Positions 27,028 to 35,402 of a stretch of DNA of 64,000 nucleotides are shown one piece after another. The position numbers and the translations under genes are program-made. The DNA comes from Rhizobium glycinendophyticum (GTDB lineage: Bacteria > Pseudomonadota > Alphaproteobacteria > Rhizobiales > Rhizobiaceae), in NCBI RefSeq assembly GCF_006443685.1, contig NZ_VFYP01000001.1:186001-250000 (forward strand), written 5' to 3'. The number at the start of each line of letters is the position of its first letter. The first letter of the stretch is position 1. The notes below the pieces were generated by a model that saw nothing but the letters and a program-made list of their open reading frames with translations, was not told the DNA's origin and did not search any database.

Positions 27028-27501
27028 ATGAAAACAAGGCTTGCCGTCATGGCATTCGCGCTAATGAGCGCCCAGGCCGTTACACCCGTCGCCGAGGCCG
27101 CGATGCCGGCGCCGATTGCGCCGCTGGTTTCCAGCCAGACACAGACCGGCATGGCGGGCATCGAGAAGGTCGATCTCGTCTGCGATTTTTCCGGCTGCTA
27201 CGAGACCTGGAACCGCCCGCGCCCGCCGCGCTATCCCCCGCCGCCACCGCCTGGCTATTATCCGCCTTCGGTCTATGATGAGCCGGGTTACCGACCGCCA
27301 CCGGTCTACCGTCCACCACCGGTCTACCGCCCGCGTCCGCGTCCACCTGTCTACGTCGAGCCGGGCTATCGTCCGCCCCGCAATGTCTGGGCCCGCCACG
27401 TCGAGTGGTGCCTCAATCGTTACCGGTCCTATAATCCGCGTACCAACGAGTTCCTCTCGTCCAGCGGTTATTACAAGACCTGCCGCTCGCCCTTCTATTG
27501 A
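27028..27501 (+). CDS. BA14K family exported protein
   Basis: 157 residues with a signal peptide (MKTRLAVMAFALMSAQAV, ending near residue 27). The middle is Pro/Tyr/Arg-rich (YPPPPPPGYYPP, then repeated PPVYRPPPVYRP). The C-terminus is the BA14K signature: HVEWCLNRYRSYNPRTNEF then GYYKTCRSPF, with the two conserved Cys. The family includes a Brucella immunogenic lectin-like envelope protein; it is widespread in Rhizobiales. Function here is unknown. Confidence 0.85.
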   Translation: MKTRLAVMAFALMSAQAVTPVAEAAMPAPIAPLVSSQTQTGMAGIEKVDLVCDFSGCYETWNRPRPPRYPPPPPPGYYPPSVYDEPGYRPPPVYRPPPVYRPRPRPPVYVEPGYRPPRNVWARHVEWCLNRYRSYNPRTNEFLSSSGYYKTCRSPFY

Positions 27502-27520
27502 GCGGAGCGGAAACCTGAGG

Positions 27521-27545
27521 ACGGGCGGCCCTATCTGCCGCCCGT
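27521..27545 (+). terminator. probable terminator hairpin after the BA14K gene
   Basis: ACGGGCGGC pairs with GCCGCCCGT across a 7-base loop, 19 bp after the stop. The following bases are only weakly T-rich. Confidence 0.5.
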
Positions 27546-27571
27546 ATCTCCTTGTCTCGGCGAGGACCAAC

Positions 27572-27874
27572 TCAGGTGTCGAGCCCCTCGGATTTTTTCG
27601 CCCGGTCGACATGACCCAGGTCCCGCTCAGGATCGATCACATCCCGCACCCGCTGCTTCAGCTCTTTCGGCCCCGGGAACCCGCCGTCTTTACTGCGCTC
27701 CCAGATCAGCTGATCGCCCAGGCGGATCTCGAAGATCCCGCCCGTGCCGGGGATAAGCGCCACTTCCCCCAGATCGGTGCCGAAGGTCTGCAACAGCTCC
27801 TGCGCCATCCAGCCGGAGCGCAAAAGCCAGTTGCACTGGGTACAATAGGTGATCGAAATCCGCGGCTTGTCCAT
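27572..27874 (-). CDS. SelT/SelW/SelH (Rdx) family protein
   Basis: 100 residues beginning MDKPRISITYCTQCNW. The redox motif CTQC is at residues 11-14 (Cys-x-x-Cys, with Cys in place of selenocysteine). The domain continues with GEVALIPGTGGIFEI and the typical SKDGGFPGPKELKQRVRD segment. It is a small thioredoxin-like cytosolic protein of unknown redox partner. It diverges from the DoxX gene. Confidence 0.9.
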   Translation of the reverse strand: MDKPRISITYCTQCNWLLRSGWMAQELLQTFGTDLGEVALIPGTGGIFEIRLGDQLIWERSKDGGFPGPKELKQRVRDVIDPERDLGHVDRAKKSEGLDT

Positions 27875-27995
27875 CAGGGCTCCTCTGCTTCACGATGAAG
27901 TCAACTGGAAATATCAACTTTTGATCTGTCGCGTCTTGCCATGCTCCGCGTGTGTCGGCAATTGGCCAACATCCATTGTCCGCACAGGAGCATCT

Positions 27996-28436
27996 ATGTC
28001 CATCCGTAACGAACGCCTCGTCATCCCAGCCCTTGCACCGCTCTACCGCTCGACCCACGATCTCGCCGAAACGCTGCTGCGCGTCGTCGCCGGTGGCTTC
28101 CTCGTCATCCATGGCGCGGGCAAGATCGTCGATCCCTTCGGCGCGGTCCAGATGGTCGAAGGTCTGGGCTTCTATCCTGGCGTTTTCTGGTCGCCGCTGC
28201 TCGCCGCGACTGAATTCTTCGGCGGCCTCCTGCTCGCGATCGGCCTTCTCACCCGCCCTGCCGCCTTCGCCGCCACCATCGTGCTGCTGGTCACGGTTTA
28301 CTTCCACTGGATCCAGATGGGCCAGGGCTTTTCCGGCGCCGAAAAGTCCCTGCTCTGGGCGGCCATGGTCTTCTATTTCGTCATTCGTGGCGGCAACGCC
28401 CAGTCGGTCGATGCCCGCCTGCCGAAGACCGTCTGA
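27996..28436 (+). CDS. DoxX family membrane protein
   Basis: 146 residues with four membrane helices: ETLLRVVAGGFLVIHGAGK near residue 30, WSPLLAATEFFGGLLLAIGLL near 68, RPAAFAATIVLLVTVYF near 90, and the last near 125. The conserved FGGLLLAIGLLTRPAA segment identifies DoxX/DUF417-type proteins, which are small inner-membrane proteins linked to oxidative stress or quinone chemistry. CAGGAG gives the ribosome-binding site. Confidence 0.9.
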   Translation: MSIRNERLVIPALAPLYRSTHDLAETLLRVVAGGFLVIHGAGKIVDPFGAVQMVEGLGFYPGVFWSPLLAATEFFGGLLLAIGLLTRPAAFAATIVLLVTVYFHWIQMGQGFSGAEKSLLWAAMVFYFVIRGGNAQSVDARLPKTV

Positions 28437-28457
28437 TTCTCCATTGAATGACGCGAA

Positions 28458-28482
28458 GCGCCCGGCAAATGCCGCCGGGCGC
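28458..28482 (+). terminator. hairpin after the DoxX gene
   Basis: GCGCCCGGC pairs with GCCGGGCGC across a 7-base loop, starting 21 bp after the stop. The T-run is poor, so termination is only probable. Confidence 0.5.
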
Positions 28483-28547
28483 CCTTGCGATACGGCGCAT
28501 CCAATGCTCTTTCTGTCTCAACAGCCCAAAAATGCCATTGAGCCCCC

Positions 28548-29249
28548 ATGCGCGTCGCCATCGTCGAAAATTCTAAGATTACCCATTCCGGCCAGGTCGG
28601 CATAGCCTTGGCAGAGGCCGGAGCCGAAACCGTCACCATCCGCGCCTATGCTGGCGAAGCGCTGCCGCAACTCGAGGACTTTGACGCCCTCGTCGTCTTC
28701 GGCGGCGAACAGAATGCGCGCGACGACGAAAAGCATCCATATTTGCCGCATCTCGCTGATCTGATGCGTCGCTTTGGGGATTCGGAGAAATCCCTGCTCG
28801 GCATCTGTCTCGGTAGCCAGTTGCTCGCCCGTGCCTATGGCGCTGAAAATCTGATCGGCGCTGCCCCCGAATTCGGCTGGTGCGGCATCGAAAAAACTAT
28901 CCCCGGCAAGGCCGATCCCGTGCTCGCCGCTGTGCCGAACAAGTTCCTTTCCTTCCAATGGCACGACGATACATTCACCCTGCCGCCGGGCGCTCTCCAC
29001 CTTGCCGAAAACGAAAGCGCCCGCCATCAGGCCTTCCGCATGGGACGCGCGGCCTATGGTTTCCAGTTCCATTTTGAAGCTAACCGCACGGTGGTCCGCG
29101 ATTGGCTCACCCAGTTTCCGGAGGTCGTTGATCGCAAGGAGCCCGGCTGGGCGGCGCGGCACGACGAACTGGCGGAGCGTTTCGGGGGCCTGTCGGATGA
29201 AGCAGGCCTCGCGCTCGCCCGCGCCTGGGTCGCAACGATCCGAGGCTAA
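28548..29249 (+). CDS. class I glutamine amidotransferase-like protein
   Basis: 233 residues with a GATase1 fold as in the GMP-synthase amidotransferase half. Seen: DFDALVVFGGEQNARDD, the nucleophile elbow LLGICLGSQLLARAYG with the Cys of GICLGSQ, and the YGFQFHFEAN segment providing the catalytic His with Glu. No synthetase domain is attached, so its partner is separate or it acts on a small gamma-glutamyl compound. It belongs to the free-standing GuaA-like amidotransferases. Confidence 0.88.
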   Translation: MRVAIVENSKITHSGQVGIALAEAGAETVTIRAYAGEALPQLEDFDALVVFGGEQNARDDEKHPYLPHLADLMRRFGDSEKSLLGICLGSQLLARAYGAENLIGAAPEFGWCGIEKTIPGKADPVLAAVPNKFLSFQWHDDTFTLPPGALHLAENESARHQAFRMGRAAYGFQFHFEANRTVVRDWLTQFPEVVDRKEPGWAARHDELAERFGGLSDEAGLALARAWVATIRG

Positions 29250-29339
29250 GGCGCAGAAGAACGACCCGCTTGACGCATATCAAGCCACTCGCTTTGGAGC
29301 GCTGCTAGGAAGGATGCATCGCTTCTGGAGAATGCCCCC

Positions 29340-29933
29340 GTGTCTCTGCCTGCCTTTGCCCTTGCCGTGCTGCTCCTCCTCCTCACCCCCGGCCCGACCA
29401 ACACGCTGCTGGCGGTCGCAGGCGCCGCGCGAGGTCTGAAAGACGCCCTGCCGCTGGTCGGTGCCGAACTTGCCGGCTATCTTATTACGATCTCGACGCT
29501 GGTCTTCCTCGCGGCCCCCATCCTCGCCGGCCAGCCGATGGCCGCCCTCATCGTCAAGCTCGCCTCCACAGTCTGGGTTCTCTTGCTAGCCATCCGGCTT
29601 TGGAGCAACCCGCCGACAGTCGATGATCCGGGTGCCATAGGTGCGCTCGGTGTCTTCGTGACCACCTTCCTCAATCCCAAGGGCCTGGTTATCGGCCTCG
29701 CTTTGATGCCGCCGGCTCTCACCGGCATCCCGGGTGGCTTTGCCGCTCCGCTCCCCTATCTCGCTCTCTTCTCCGCTCTGGTGGTGCTGGTCGCCCTCTC
29801 TTGGCTCACTTTCGGCGCCAAGGTTCTCAGCAGTGTCGCGGTCGCTAACCCGCTGCTCATCGGTCGGGTCGCCGCGAGTTTCCTCGTGCTTTTCGCCGCA
29901 AGCCTCGCGGGACGGGCGATCGGCTGGATCTGA
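29340..29933 (+). CDS. LysE family translocator
   Basis: 197 residues starting at a GTG, supported by GGAG nine bases upstream. Six membrane segments; the family signature LLLLTPGPTNTLLAVAGAARG is near the N-terminus, with PKGLVIGLALM mid-protein. LysE/RhtB proteins export amino acids or related metabolites across the inner membrane. The substrate is unknown. It follows the amidotransferase by 90 bp in the same direction. Confidence 0.88.
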   Translation: MSLPAFALAVLLLLLTPGPTNTLLAVAGAARGLKDALPLVGAELAGYLITISTLVFLAAPILAGQPMAALIVKLASTVWVLLLAIRLWSNPPTVDDPGAIGALGVFVTTFLNPKGLVIGLALMPPALTGIPGGFAAPLPYLALFSALVVLVALSWLTFGAKVLSSVAVANPLLIGRVAASFLVLFAASLAGRAIGWI

Positions 29934-30029
29934 AGCCCCAGTTCCACGCCCCTTGCGGGCAGTCAAAACCCGTGCTTAATCGCATCTAATCGTTTTGAAT
30001 AAGCTTCAGGGACCTCGGGGAGGGGGCAA

Positions 30030-31346
30030 ATGAACGCAGGATTGCAACGCCTCGGCGCGCTTATATTTTTCATTCTATCCATTTGTCTTGCCGCACCCGC
30101 GTCCGCAGCGCCTGTCGGCGCCGACAAGGTGATCCGCGACTGGTATCACCTGATGCTCGAACTGGTGCGCCACACGCCCACTTATTCGCCCCCCGTCGCC
30201 AGCCGCGCCTTCGCCTATCTCGGCGTCACCGGTTATGAGTCGCTCGCGTCGGGCGATACGACCATGGTCAGCCTGGCCGGCCAGCTGAACGGCCTCACGC
30301 CCGTTCCCACCCGGATCGCCGGCGAAAGTTATGACGAGGCGGTCGTCGTCAATGCAGCACTCGGTTCTGCGGCCAAGGCACTGTTCAGCAACACCGGCCC
30401 GACCGGCCAGCGCGCGCTCAAACGCTTCGGCGAGAAAATGGCGGCAAACCTCGATGACGGCCTGTCTCCCGAACTTGTCGCCCGCAGCACCGCCTATGGC
30501 GAAAGCGTCACGGCCCACATCCTTGCCTGGTCTGAAGGCGATGGCGGCGCGAAGATTGAAAACATGGGCTTTCCCCTCGAATTCGCCCTGACGAAGGGGC
30601 CGTCGCACTGGGTGCCTACCAGCCAGATCAACCAGCAGCAGATGCCGCTCCTGCCGAAATGGGGTGAAAACCGCCCCTTCGCCATGCCGGAAGGCGGCAC
30701 CTGTGGCCTGCCCGCCCCACCCGCCTATAGCGAGGAAAAGGGCTCCGTCTTCTATCAGGAGGCGTTGGAAGTCTACGACACGGTCAAGAACCTGACGCCC
30801 GAGCAGCGCGCCATCGCCCGCTTCTGGTCCGACGATCCCATGCTCTCGCCCACCCCGCCAGGTCACTGGATGGCGATCGCCCTGAAGCAACTGGACGAGC
30901 GCAAGGCAAGTGCTGCGGATCACGCCGATCTGCTCGCCCGGCTCGGCGTGACGCTCGCCGATGCCTTCATCGGCTGCTGGCACACGAAATTCGAGTACGA
31001 TCTCTTGCGCCCGGTCACCTATATCAAGCGGGTGATCGATCCGAAGTGGGAGCCGATCCTGATCACGCCGCCTTTCCCGGAATATCCAAGCGGTCATTCC
31101 ACCCAGTCGGGTGCGGCGGCGACCGTCCTCACCGCCTTCTTCGGCGAGAATTACGCCTTCACCGACAGCACGCATGAGAAGGACAGCCTGCCGAACCGGC
31201 CGTTCAAGAGTTTCTGGGCGGCTGCGGAGGAAGCCGGCATCTCGCGCCTGTACGGCGGCATCCATTTCCGCTCCGCAGTGGAGCGCGGCCTCGAGCAGGG
31301 CCGCTGCATCGGCGCCCGCGCCGTCGCCCTGAGGACCCGCTCATGA
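30030..31346 (+). CDS. vanadium-dependent haloperoxidase / PAP2-superfamily exported protein
   Basis: 438 residues with a signal peptide (LIFFILSICLAAPASAA). The PAP2 core is complete: KFEYDLLRPVTYI, then PSGHS with His356 as acid/base, and RLYGGIHFRSA with Arg406 and His412, which matches the vanadate-binding His of vanadium chloroperoxidases. Such enzymes oxidise halides with H2O2 in the periplasm. A phosphatase role is possible because the fold is shared. Its stop overlaps the next start as ATGA. Confidence 0.88.
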   Translation: MNAGLQRLGALIFFILSICLAAPASAAPVGADKVIRDWYHLMLELVRHTPTYSPPVASRAFAYLGVTGYESLASGDTTMVSLAGQLNGLTPVPTRIAGESYDEAVVVNAALGSAAKALFSNTGPTGQRALKRFGEKMAANLDDGLSPELVARSTAYGESVTAHILAWSEGDGGAKIENMGFPLEFALTKGPSHWVPTSQINQQQMPLLPKWGENRPFAMPEGGTCGLPAPPAYSEEKGSVFYQEALEVYDTVKNLTPEQRAIARFWSDDPMLSPTPPGHWMAIALKQLDERKASAADHADLLARLGVTLADAFIGCWHTKFEYDLLRPVTYIKRVIDPKWEPILITPPFPEYPSGHSTQSGAAATVLTAFFGENYAFTDSTHEKDSLPNRPFKSFWAAAEEAGISRLYGGIHFRSAVERGLEQGRCIGARAVALRTRS

Positions 31347-32968
31347 CCGGCGCCCGGCTCTTCATCCGTCTCGCAGCGACGATCCTCGCCTTGCCGCTCG
31401 TTGTGTCGTCAGGCCGGGCAGCAGACGGCCCGCTCGTTCCCAGCTTTGCCGATGAAACCGGAACCAGCGGCATCGCCAGCACCTATCGCGGCGATTGGGA
31501 ATTCATGGTCGGCGGCGGCGCGGGCAGCTTCGACTGCAATAAGGACGGCTTTCCCGATCTGGTGCTATCGGGCGGCGAGGACAAGGCAAAGTTCTACCTC
31601 AATCGCAGCGAGCCCGGCGGCGCGCTGAAATTCGAGGAACGGGCCTCCGGCCTCGAACTCGACAAGGTGATCGGCGCCTACCCGCTCGATGTCGACGGCG
31701 ACGGCCATCAGGATGTCGTGCTGCTGCGATCCGGCGAGAACGTCGTCATGCGGGGCCTGGGCGAATGCCGTTTCGAGCGTGCGAACGAGGCCTGGGGTTT
31801 CGACGGCGGTGATGCCTGGTCCACCGCCTTTTCCGCCACCTGGGAAAAGGGCGCGACCTGGCCGACGATTGCCATCGGCAATTATATCGACCGCTTCGAG
31901 GACATCGAGCCCTGGGGTTCCTGTACCGACAACTGGCTTCAACGTCCCGCAACCAACGGCAAGCCCGGCTTTGCCCCGCCCCTGCCGCTTAACCCCTCCT
32001 TCTGCCCGCTCTCGATCCTATTCACCGACTGGGATCGCTCCGGCACGCCGTCGCTGCGCGTCTCCAACGACCGCGAATATTACAAGGGCGGACAGGAGCA
32101 GATGTGGCACATGCCGGCAGGCCAGCCGCCGGTGCTCTATACCCAGGCCGAAGGCTGGAAATACCTGCGCATCTGGGGCATGGGCATCGCCACCCGCGAT
32201 CTCGATTTTGACGGTTATCCCGAATATTTCCTGACCAGCATGGCCGACAACAAGCTGCAGAAGCTCGGGGAAATCCCGGCCGACGGCAAGCCCAAGCCAT
32301 CCTACGCCGACGTCGCCTTCGCCAAGGGCGCCACCGCCCACCGGCCCTATACCGGCGGTGAAATCCGCCCCTCGACGGCCTGGCACACCGATTTCGAAGA
32401 CGTCAACAATGACGGCCGCGCCGATCTCTTCATCGCCAAGGGTAACGTCGCCAAGATGCCGGACTTTGCCGAAAGGGACCCGAACAACCTGCTTATCCAG
32501 AGCGCTGACGGCAAGTTCACCGAGATGGGCGACCAGGCCGGTGTGGCCAGCATGGCCACAGGCCGTGGCGGTGCGCTTTCCGATTTCAACCTCGATGGCA
32601 AGGTCGACCTTCTCGTCGTCAACCAGAGCTCACCCGTCGAGATCTGGCGCAACGCCACCGAAGGGGCCAACCATTTCCTGCAGATCGCGCTCCGTCAGGA
32701 CGGTCCGAATCGCGATGCCATTGGTGCCTGGATCGAGGTGAAGACCGGCGACGTGATCCAGCGCCGCGAGATCACCATCGGCGGCGGCCATGCCAGCGGT
32801 AAGCTTGGCTGGTGGCACTTTGGGTTGGGCCAGCAGGCGGAGACGGAGATCCGGGTGCTGTGGCCGGATGGTGAGGCTGGGGAGTGGGCGAAGGTGTCGA
32901 CCGACGGGTTCTATGTGGTCGAGCATGGGGTGGCGCCGAGGGCCTGGAAGCCGGGCGAGGGGCTGTGA
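31343..32968 (+). CDS. CRTAC1/ASPIC-UnbV family exported protein
   Basis: 541 residues with an N-terminal signal (LFIRLAATILALPLVVSSG). It has FG-GAP/VCBS-type beta-propeller repeats with Ca-binding loops such as DFDGYPEYF, DVNNDGRADLF and DFNLDGKVDLL. The C-terminal ASPIC/UnbV domain reads FLQIALRQDGPNRDAIGAW to VRVLWPDGE-like. It overlaps the haloperoxidase stop by 4 bp and is certainly co-translated, so it is probably a binding or scaffold partner of that enzyme in the periplasm. Confidence 0.88.
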   Translation: MTGARLFIRLAATILALPLVVSSGRAADGPLVPSFADETGTSGIASTYRGDWEFMVGGGAGSFDCNKDGFPDLVLSGGEDKAKFYLNRSEPGGALKFEERASGLELDKVIGAYPLDVDGDGHQDVVLLRSGENVVMRGLGECRFERANEAWGFDGGDAWSTAFSATWEKGATWPTIAIGNYIDRFEDIEPWGSCTDNWLQRPATNGKPGFAPPLPLNPSFCPLSILFTDWDRSGTPSLRVSNDREYYKGGQEQMWHMPAGQPPVLYTQAEGWKYLRIWGMGIATRDLDFDGYPEYFLTSMADNKLQKLGEIPADGKPKPSYADVAFAKGATAHRPYTGGEIRPSTAWHTDFEDVNNDGRADLFIAKGNVAKMPDFAERDPNNLLIQSADGKFTEMGDQAGVASMATGRGGALSDFNLDGKVDLLVVNQSSPVEIWRNATEGANHFLQIALRQDGPNRDAIGAWIEVKTGDVIQRREITIGGGHASGKLGWWHFGLGQQAETEIRVLWPDGEAGEWAKVSTDGFYVVEHGVAPRAWKPGEGL

Positions 32969-32976
32969 GAGCTGTA

Positions 32977-33251
32977 TCTCCCCCCTTGCGGGGGAGAACG
33001 TAAAATCGAAGGCTTAGGCGAGCGCAAGCCGCCTAAGCTTCTGATTTTCCAAGAGAGGGGCAACGTTTCTTCGGCACTCACCTCACCGAGCCCCCCTCTT
33101 GCGAAATCTGAGGTTTGGCCCTGATCGGGCCAATTCCTCTCATCGCCTTCGCGCGGCGTCGCGCTCAGGCCTCCGTTCGCTGAAATCGATTCACTGGATC
33201 GATTTCTGGCCTTCGGCCATCGCTCCGAAGTCTCCCCCGCAAGGGGGGAGA
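32977..33251. repeat. palindromic repeat unit with 21 bp terminal inverted repeats
   Basis: A 21-base end (TCTCC...GGAGA type, C-rich then G-rich) at 32977-32997 reappears as its exact complement at 33231-33251. Inside are a hairpin around 33003-33049 and a perfect 9 bp inverted repeat GAAATCGAT/ATCGATTTC at 33182-33206. No frame is credible. It resembles the short palindromic intergenic elements common in rhizobial genomes. Confidence 0.7.
32990..33125 (+). repeat. left arm of a long inverted repeat
   Basis: About 136 bp that aligns, in reverse complement, with 34246-34380 at roughly 80% identity by eye. The best blocks are the 33003-33049 hairpin and GAAATCTGAGGTTTGGCC near 33103-33120, which is nearly unchanged in the other arm. 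Confidence 0.75.
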
Positions 33252-33259
33252 TAGGCCGC

Positions 33260-33940
33260 CGCATGCGCATCGTGTTCCCTCAGAGCGGTGCGTGAATCAA
33301 ACTGTCAAAAACCCCAAGCTCCGCCGCCGGTCGGGATCTCTCCCTCCGGGTCGGTGAAACTTGTCTCGGACGAGGCGCCAGAAGCAACCTGTCTAAGTAA
33401 TTTATGTGGCTCCTTCCGGCGCCCCGTTCGGCGTCTATTCCCGCTGGATGCGTCTCTCTGGCAAGGCGGCGACGGGCGTCGTGACCGAAGTCCGACGTTC
33501 GACCGGGCGTAGGGTCCGGCTTGGCAGTCAGCTCCGAAGAGTGTTCTGCCAGAGCCTGGCCGGTGGCCCGGGAGGTTCCCGCCGGATGGTGCACCATACC
33601 GACCGGGACCCTCGCCCGGGGGATGAGGCCTTGGTCATTTCCGACCTCGGCCATCATCCCCGCCGTTTGTTTCGCCCCGCTGTCTGGATGTTCGCGACAG
33701 CATTGGCGCCTTGTCTGTGTGCCTCTGAGGCACGTCCTTCCGATCGGGGTATCCGGGTTTGGTGGCACCCGACCGCCAAACCCTCGTTCCAGCCCCACGT
33801 CCGGAGGGAGACCGTTGCAGCGGGCCGGGACTTCAGATCTGCGACAACCCTCCATCCCGGCGCCGGCCCCGCCTCGCCTGACATCGCATCGTCAGGTGTA
33901 TCCGAGGGCGGGACGGAGTTGAGTCTACGAGGGTGAAAAT
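33260..33940. other. gene-free, hairpin-dense core
   Basis: About 680 bp between the repeat arms. Overlapping long frames exist on both strands (for example 33406-33936 and 33280-33855), but none has a ribosome-binding site, recognisable protein or normal codon choice. It holds many strong stems: 33519-33557 (GGCTTGGCAG/CTGCCAGAGCC), 33617-33662 (about 18 bp with an internal loop), GTGCCT/AGGCAC near 33720 and GGGTTTGG/CCAAACCC near 33757-33785. This is either a structured RNA or a decayed element. Confidence 0.55.
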
Positions 33941-34051
33941 GGGCGGGGATGAAAAAATATGTCGGGCTTTGATTTTGTTGAATAATCGCTGGAGTTCATC
34001 CCCCCTTTTCGGGAAATGACGCGTTCTGGCGTAACGTATGGTCGCTGAAGA

Positions 34052-34231
34052 CTTGTGTCTGGATCCTCGGGTCAAGCCTGAGGATGACGAGCTTCTTAGA
34101 GTGGACGAGGGTATTCTCCTCTGGCGTTGTACGATGGGAACGGTTGAGGAGGATATCAGCTGCTCCCCACACTCCGTCATCCTCGTCCTCGGGTTAAACC
34201 CGAGGATGACCCGAGGATCCAAACACAAGCA
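34052..34231. repeat. nested inverted repeats with the GGATCCTCGGGTC motif
   Basis: CTTGTGT-TGGATCCTCGGGTCA at 34052-34074 returns inverted at 34209-34231. Between them is a perfect hairpin TCCTCGGGT/ACCCGAGGA at 34186-34206. This GATCCTCGGGTC-AAGCC-GAGGATGAC palindrome type is common between genes in rhizobia. Confidence 0.65.
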
Positions 34232-34245
34232 CTGAGGAGGAAGCG

Positions 34246-34380
34246 ATCAGGGCCAAACCTCAGATTTCGTAAGAGGAGGGCTCGGTGGGGTTCTCGCCAG
34301 GGAACAGTGCCCCTCTCCGGGAAAATCTGAAGTTTAGGCGGCTTACGCTCGCCTAAGCCTTCGATTTTCCGCCCTCCCCC
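34246..34380 (-). repeat. right arm of a long inverted repeat
   Basis: Inverted copy of 32990-33125. With its partner it brackets about 1.1 kb of non-coding DNA and ends about 45 bp before the DUF1508 stop. Confidence 0.75.
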
Positions 34381-34423
34381 GGTGGAGGGAGGTAGGGCGT
34401 CGGCTGACCTTCGTTTGATTCAG

Positions 34424-34789
34424 CTACTCCGCCTCTTCGACGGCAGCCTCTGCCACGCGCTTCTGGATCGACTCGATGCAGTTCTTGGCGCTCGACTTCG
34501 ACTTATACGTCTCGGAGCGGACCATGATCTCGCCATTGGCGGCGCGGAAGCGGAGGAAGGTTTCGCCGTTCTTGGCTTCGTCGATCTCGAAGCGATAGCC
34601 GCTGCCGGTCTCTTGTTTGGTCAGGTCGACGACCGGGGCGGCGGGTGCGTTTTTCTTCAGCGACTCGACGCAGTTCTTCGCGCTCGCCTTCGAAGCGTAA
34701 TTCTCCGACCAGACCATGACCTCGGCATTGTAGACGAACTGGACGCGGAACTCGCCCTTTTCGGTCTTCAGGATCTTGAACTTGTGCAT
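34424..34789 (-). CDS. DUF1508 (YegP family) protein, two repeats
   Basis: 121 residues made of two copies of the DUF1508 fold: KFKILKTEKGEFRVQFVYNA..SENYASKASAKNCVESLK and RFEIDEAKNGETFLRFRAAN..SETYKSKSSAKNCIESI. Function is unknown; relatives are small, abundant cytosolic proteins, often stress-induced. AAGGGGAGA gives the ribosome-binding site. It faces the repeat block. Confidence 0.92.
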   Translation of the reverse strand: MHKFKILKTEKGEFRVQFVYNAEVMVWSENYASKASAKNCVESLKKNAPAAPVVDLTKQETGSGYRFEIDEAKNGETFLRFRAANGEIMVRSETYKSKSSAKNCIESIQKRVAEAAVEEAE

Positions 34790-34869
34790 GCCCGTCTCCC
34801 CTTATCCGTTCATCGGCTTATGATTGCATTCGAATGCTAGCGCGATGGCGACGGGCGGGCAAGAAGCGG

Positions 34870-35169
34870 TCAAAATCCCTGGAAGAGGAAGTCGGTGGCG
34901 GCGGTGATCTCGTCGGCGCGGGCGGAAAGGTCGGCGACCGAGGGGCCGATCGCGGAGACGGGGACCGTCGTGATGAACTGGGTGAGCATTGCAAAGGTTT
35001 CGCCATCGATGGCAAGGCGCGGATTGAGACGCGGAACGAGGGTCGCAACGTCGCCGACTGGTGCGAGTGGCACGACCACGCGGGTCGTCAGGGCATCCAG
35101 CAGATTGGATTGCACGTTCAGGGCGATGCTTCCGTCGTTCCCGATGCGGTGAACGTGGAAGCGGGTCAT
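34870..35169 (-). CDS. ccdB: CcdB family toxin
   Basis: 99 residues from MTRFHVHRIGNDG. It has the CcdB pattern: NLLDALTTRVVVPLAP, LVPRLNPRLAIDGETFAML then TQFITTVPVSAIG. Family members inhibit DNA gyrase. The ATG lies two bases after the ccdA stop on the minus strand, the standard antitoxin-toxin order. It is a chromosomal copy; whether still active cannot be told from sequence. The C-terminal WGF-type residues of plasmid F CcdB are only partly matched (FQGF). Confidence 0.87.
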   Translation of the reverse strand: MTRFHVHRIGNDGSIALNVQSNLLDALTTRVVVPLAPVGDVATLVPRLNPRLAIDGETFAMLTQFITTVPVSAIGPSVADLSARADEITAATDFLFQGF

Positions 35170-35171
35170 GG

Positions 35172-35402
35172 TCAGAACATCCGGTACTTCGCGAGTGGCA
35201 ACCCGTGCTTGGCGACATAGTCGTTGGACGCCTTGATCGCCTCGGCGTTGTCGATCTTCCAGCGCCGTTCTTTTTCCGCCTTGATGGCGCGGGCAATGCC
35301 CTGTTCGGCAGCGCCTGTGATGTCGAGGCCGAGCGCTTCCGCCTCGGCGACGAGGGTTTCACTGACGGTCAGGTCATGGGCTTTGCGGGCTTCGATCGAC
35401 AT
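35172..35402 (-). CDS. ccdA: CcdA family antitoxin
   Basis: 76 residues from MSIEARKAHDLTVSETLV; the frame upstream to 35519 is low-quality and rejected. CcdA features are a ribbon-helix-helix N-terminus for DNA binding and the C-terminal toxin-binding stretch KIDNAEAIKASNDYVAKHG with LPLAKYRMF. It precedes ccdB and would autoregulate the pair. Confidence 0.87.
   Translation of the reverse strand: MSIEARKAHDLTVSETLVAEAEALGLDITGAAEQGIARAIKAEKERRWKIDNAEAIKASNDYVAKHGLPLAKYRMF

Noticed and set aside
33406..33936. Long frames inside the repeat-bounded core
   Set aside because: No ribosome-binding site, no recognisable domain, rare codons such as AGG, AGA and ATA and lower third-position GC than neighbours; better read as non-coding.
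33260..33940. rnpB or permuted tmRNA in the core
   Set aside because: The conserved RNase P segments and the tmRNA tag peptide or acceptor arm with GGTTCRAAUCC were looked for and not found.
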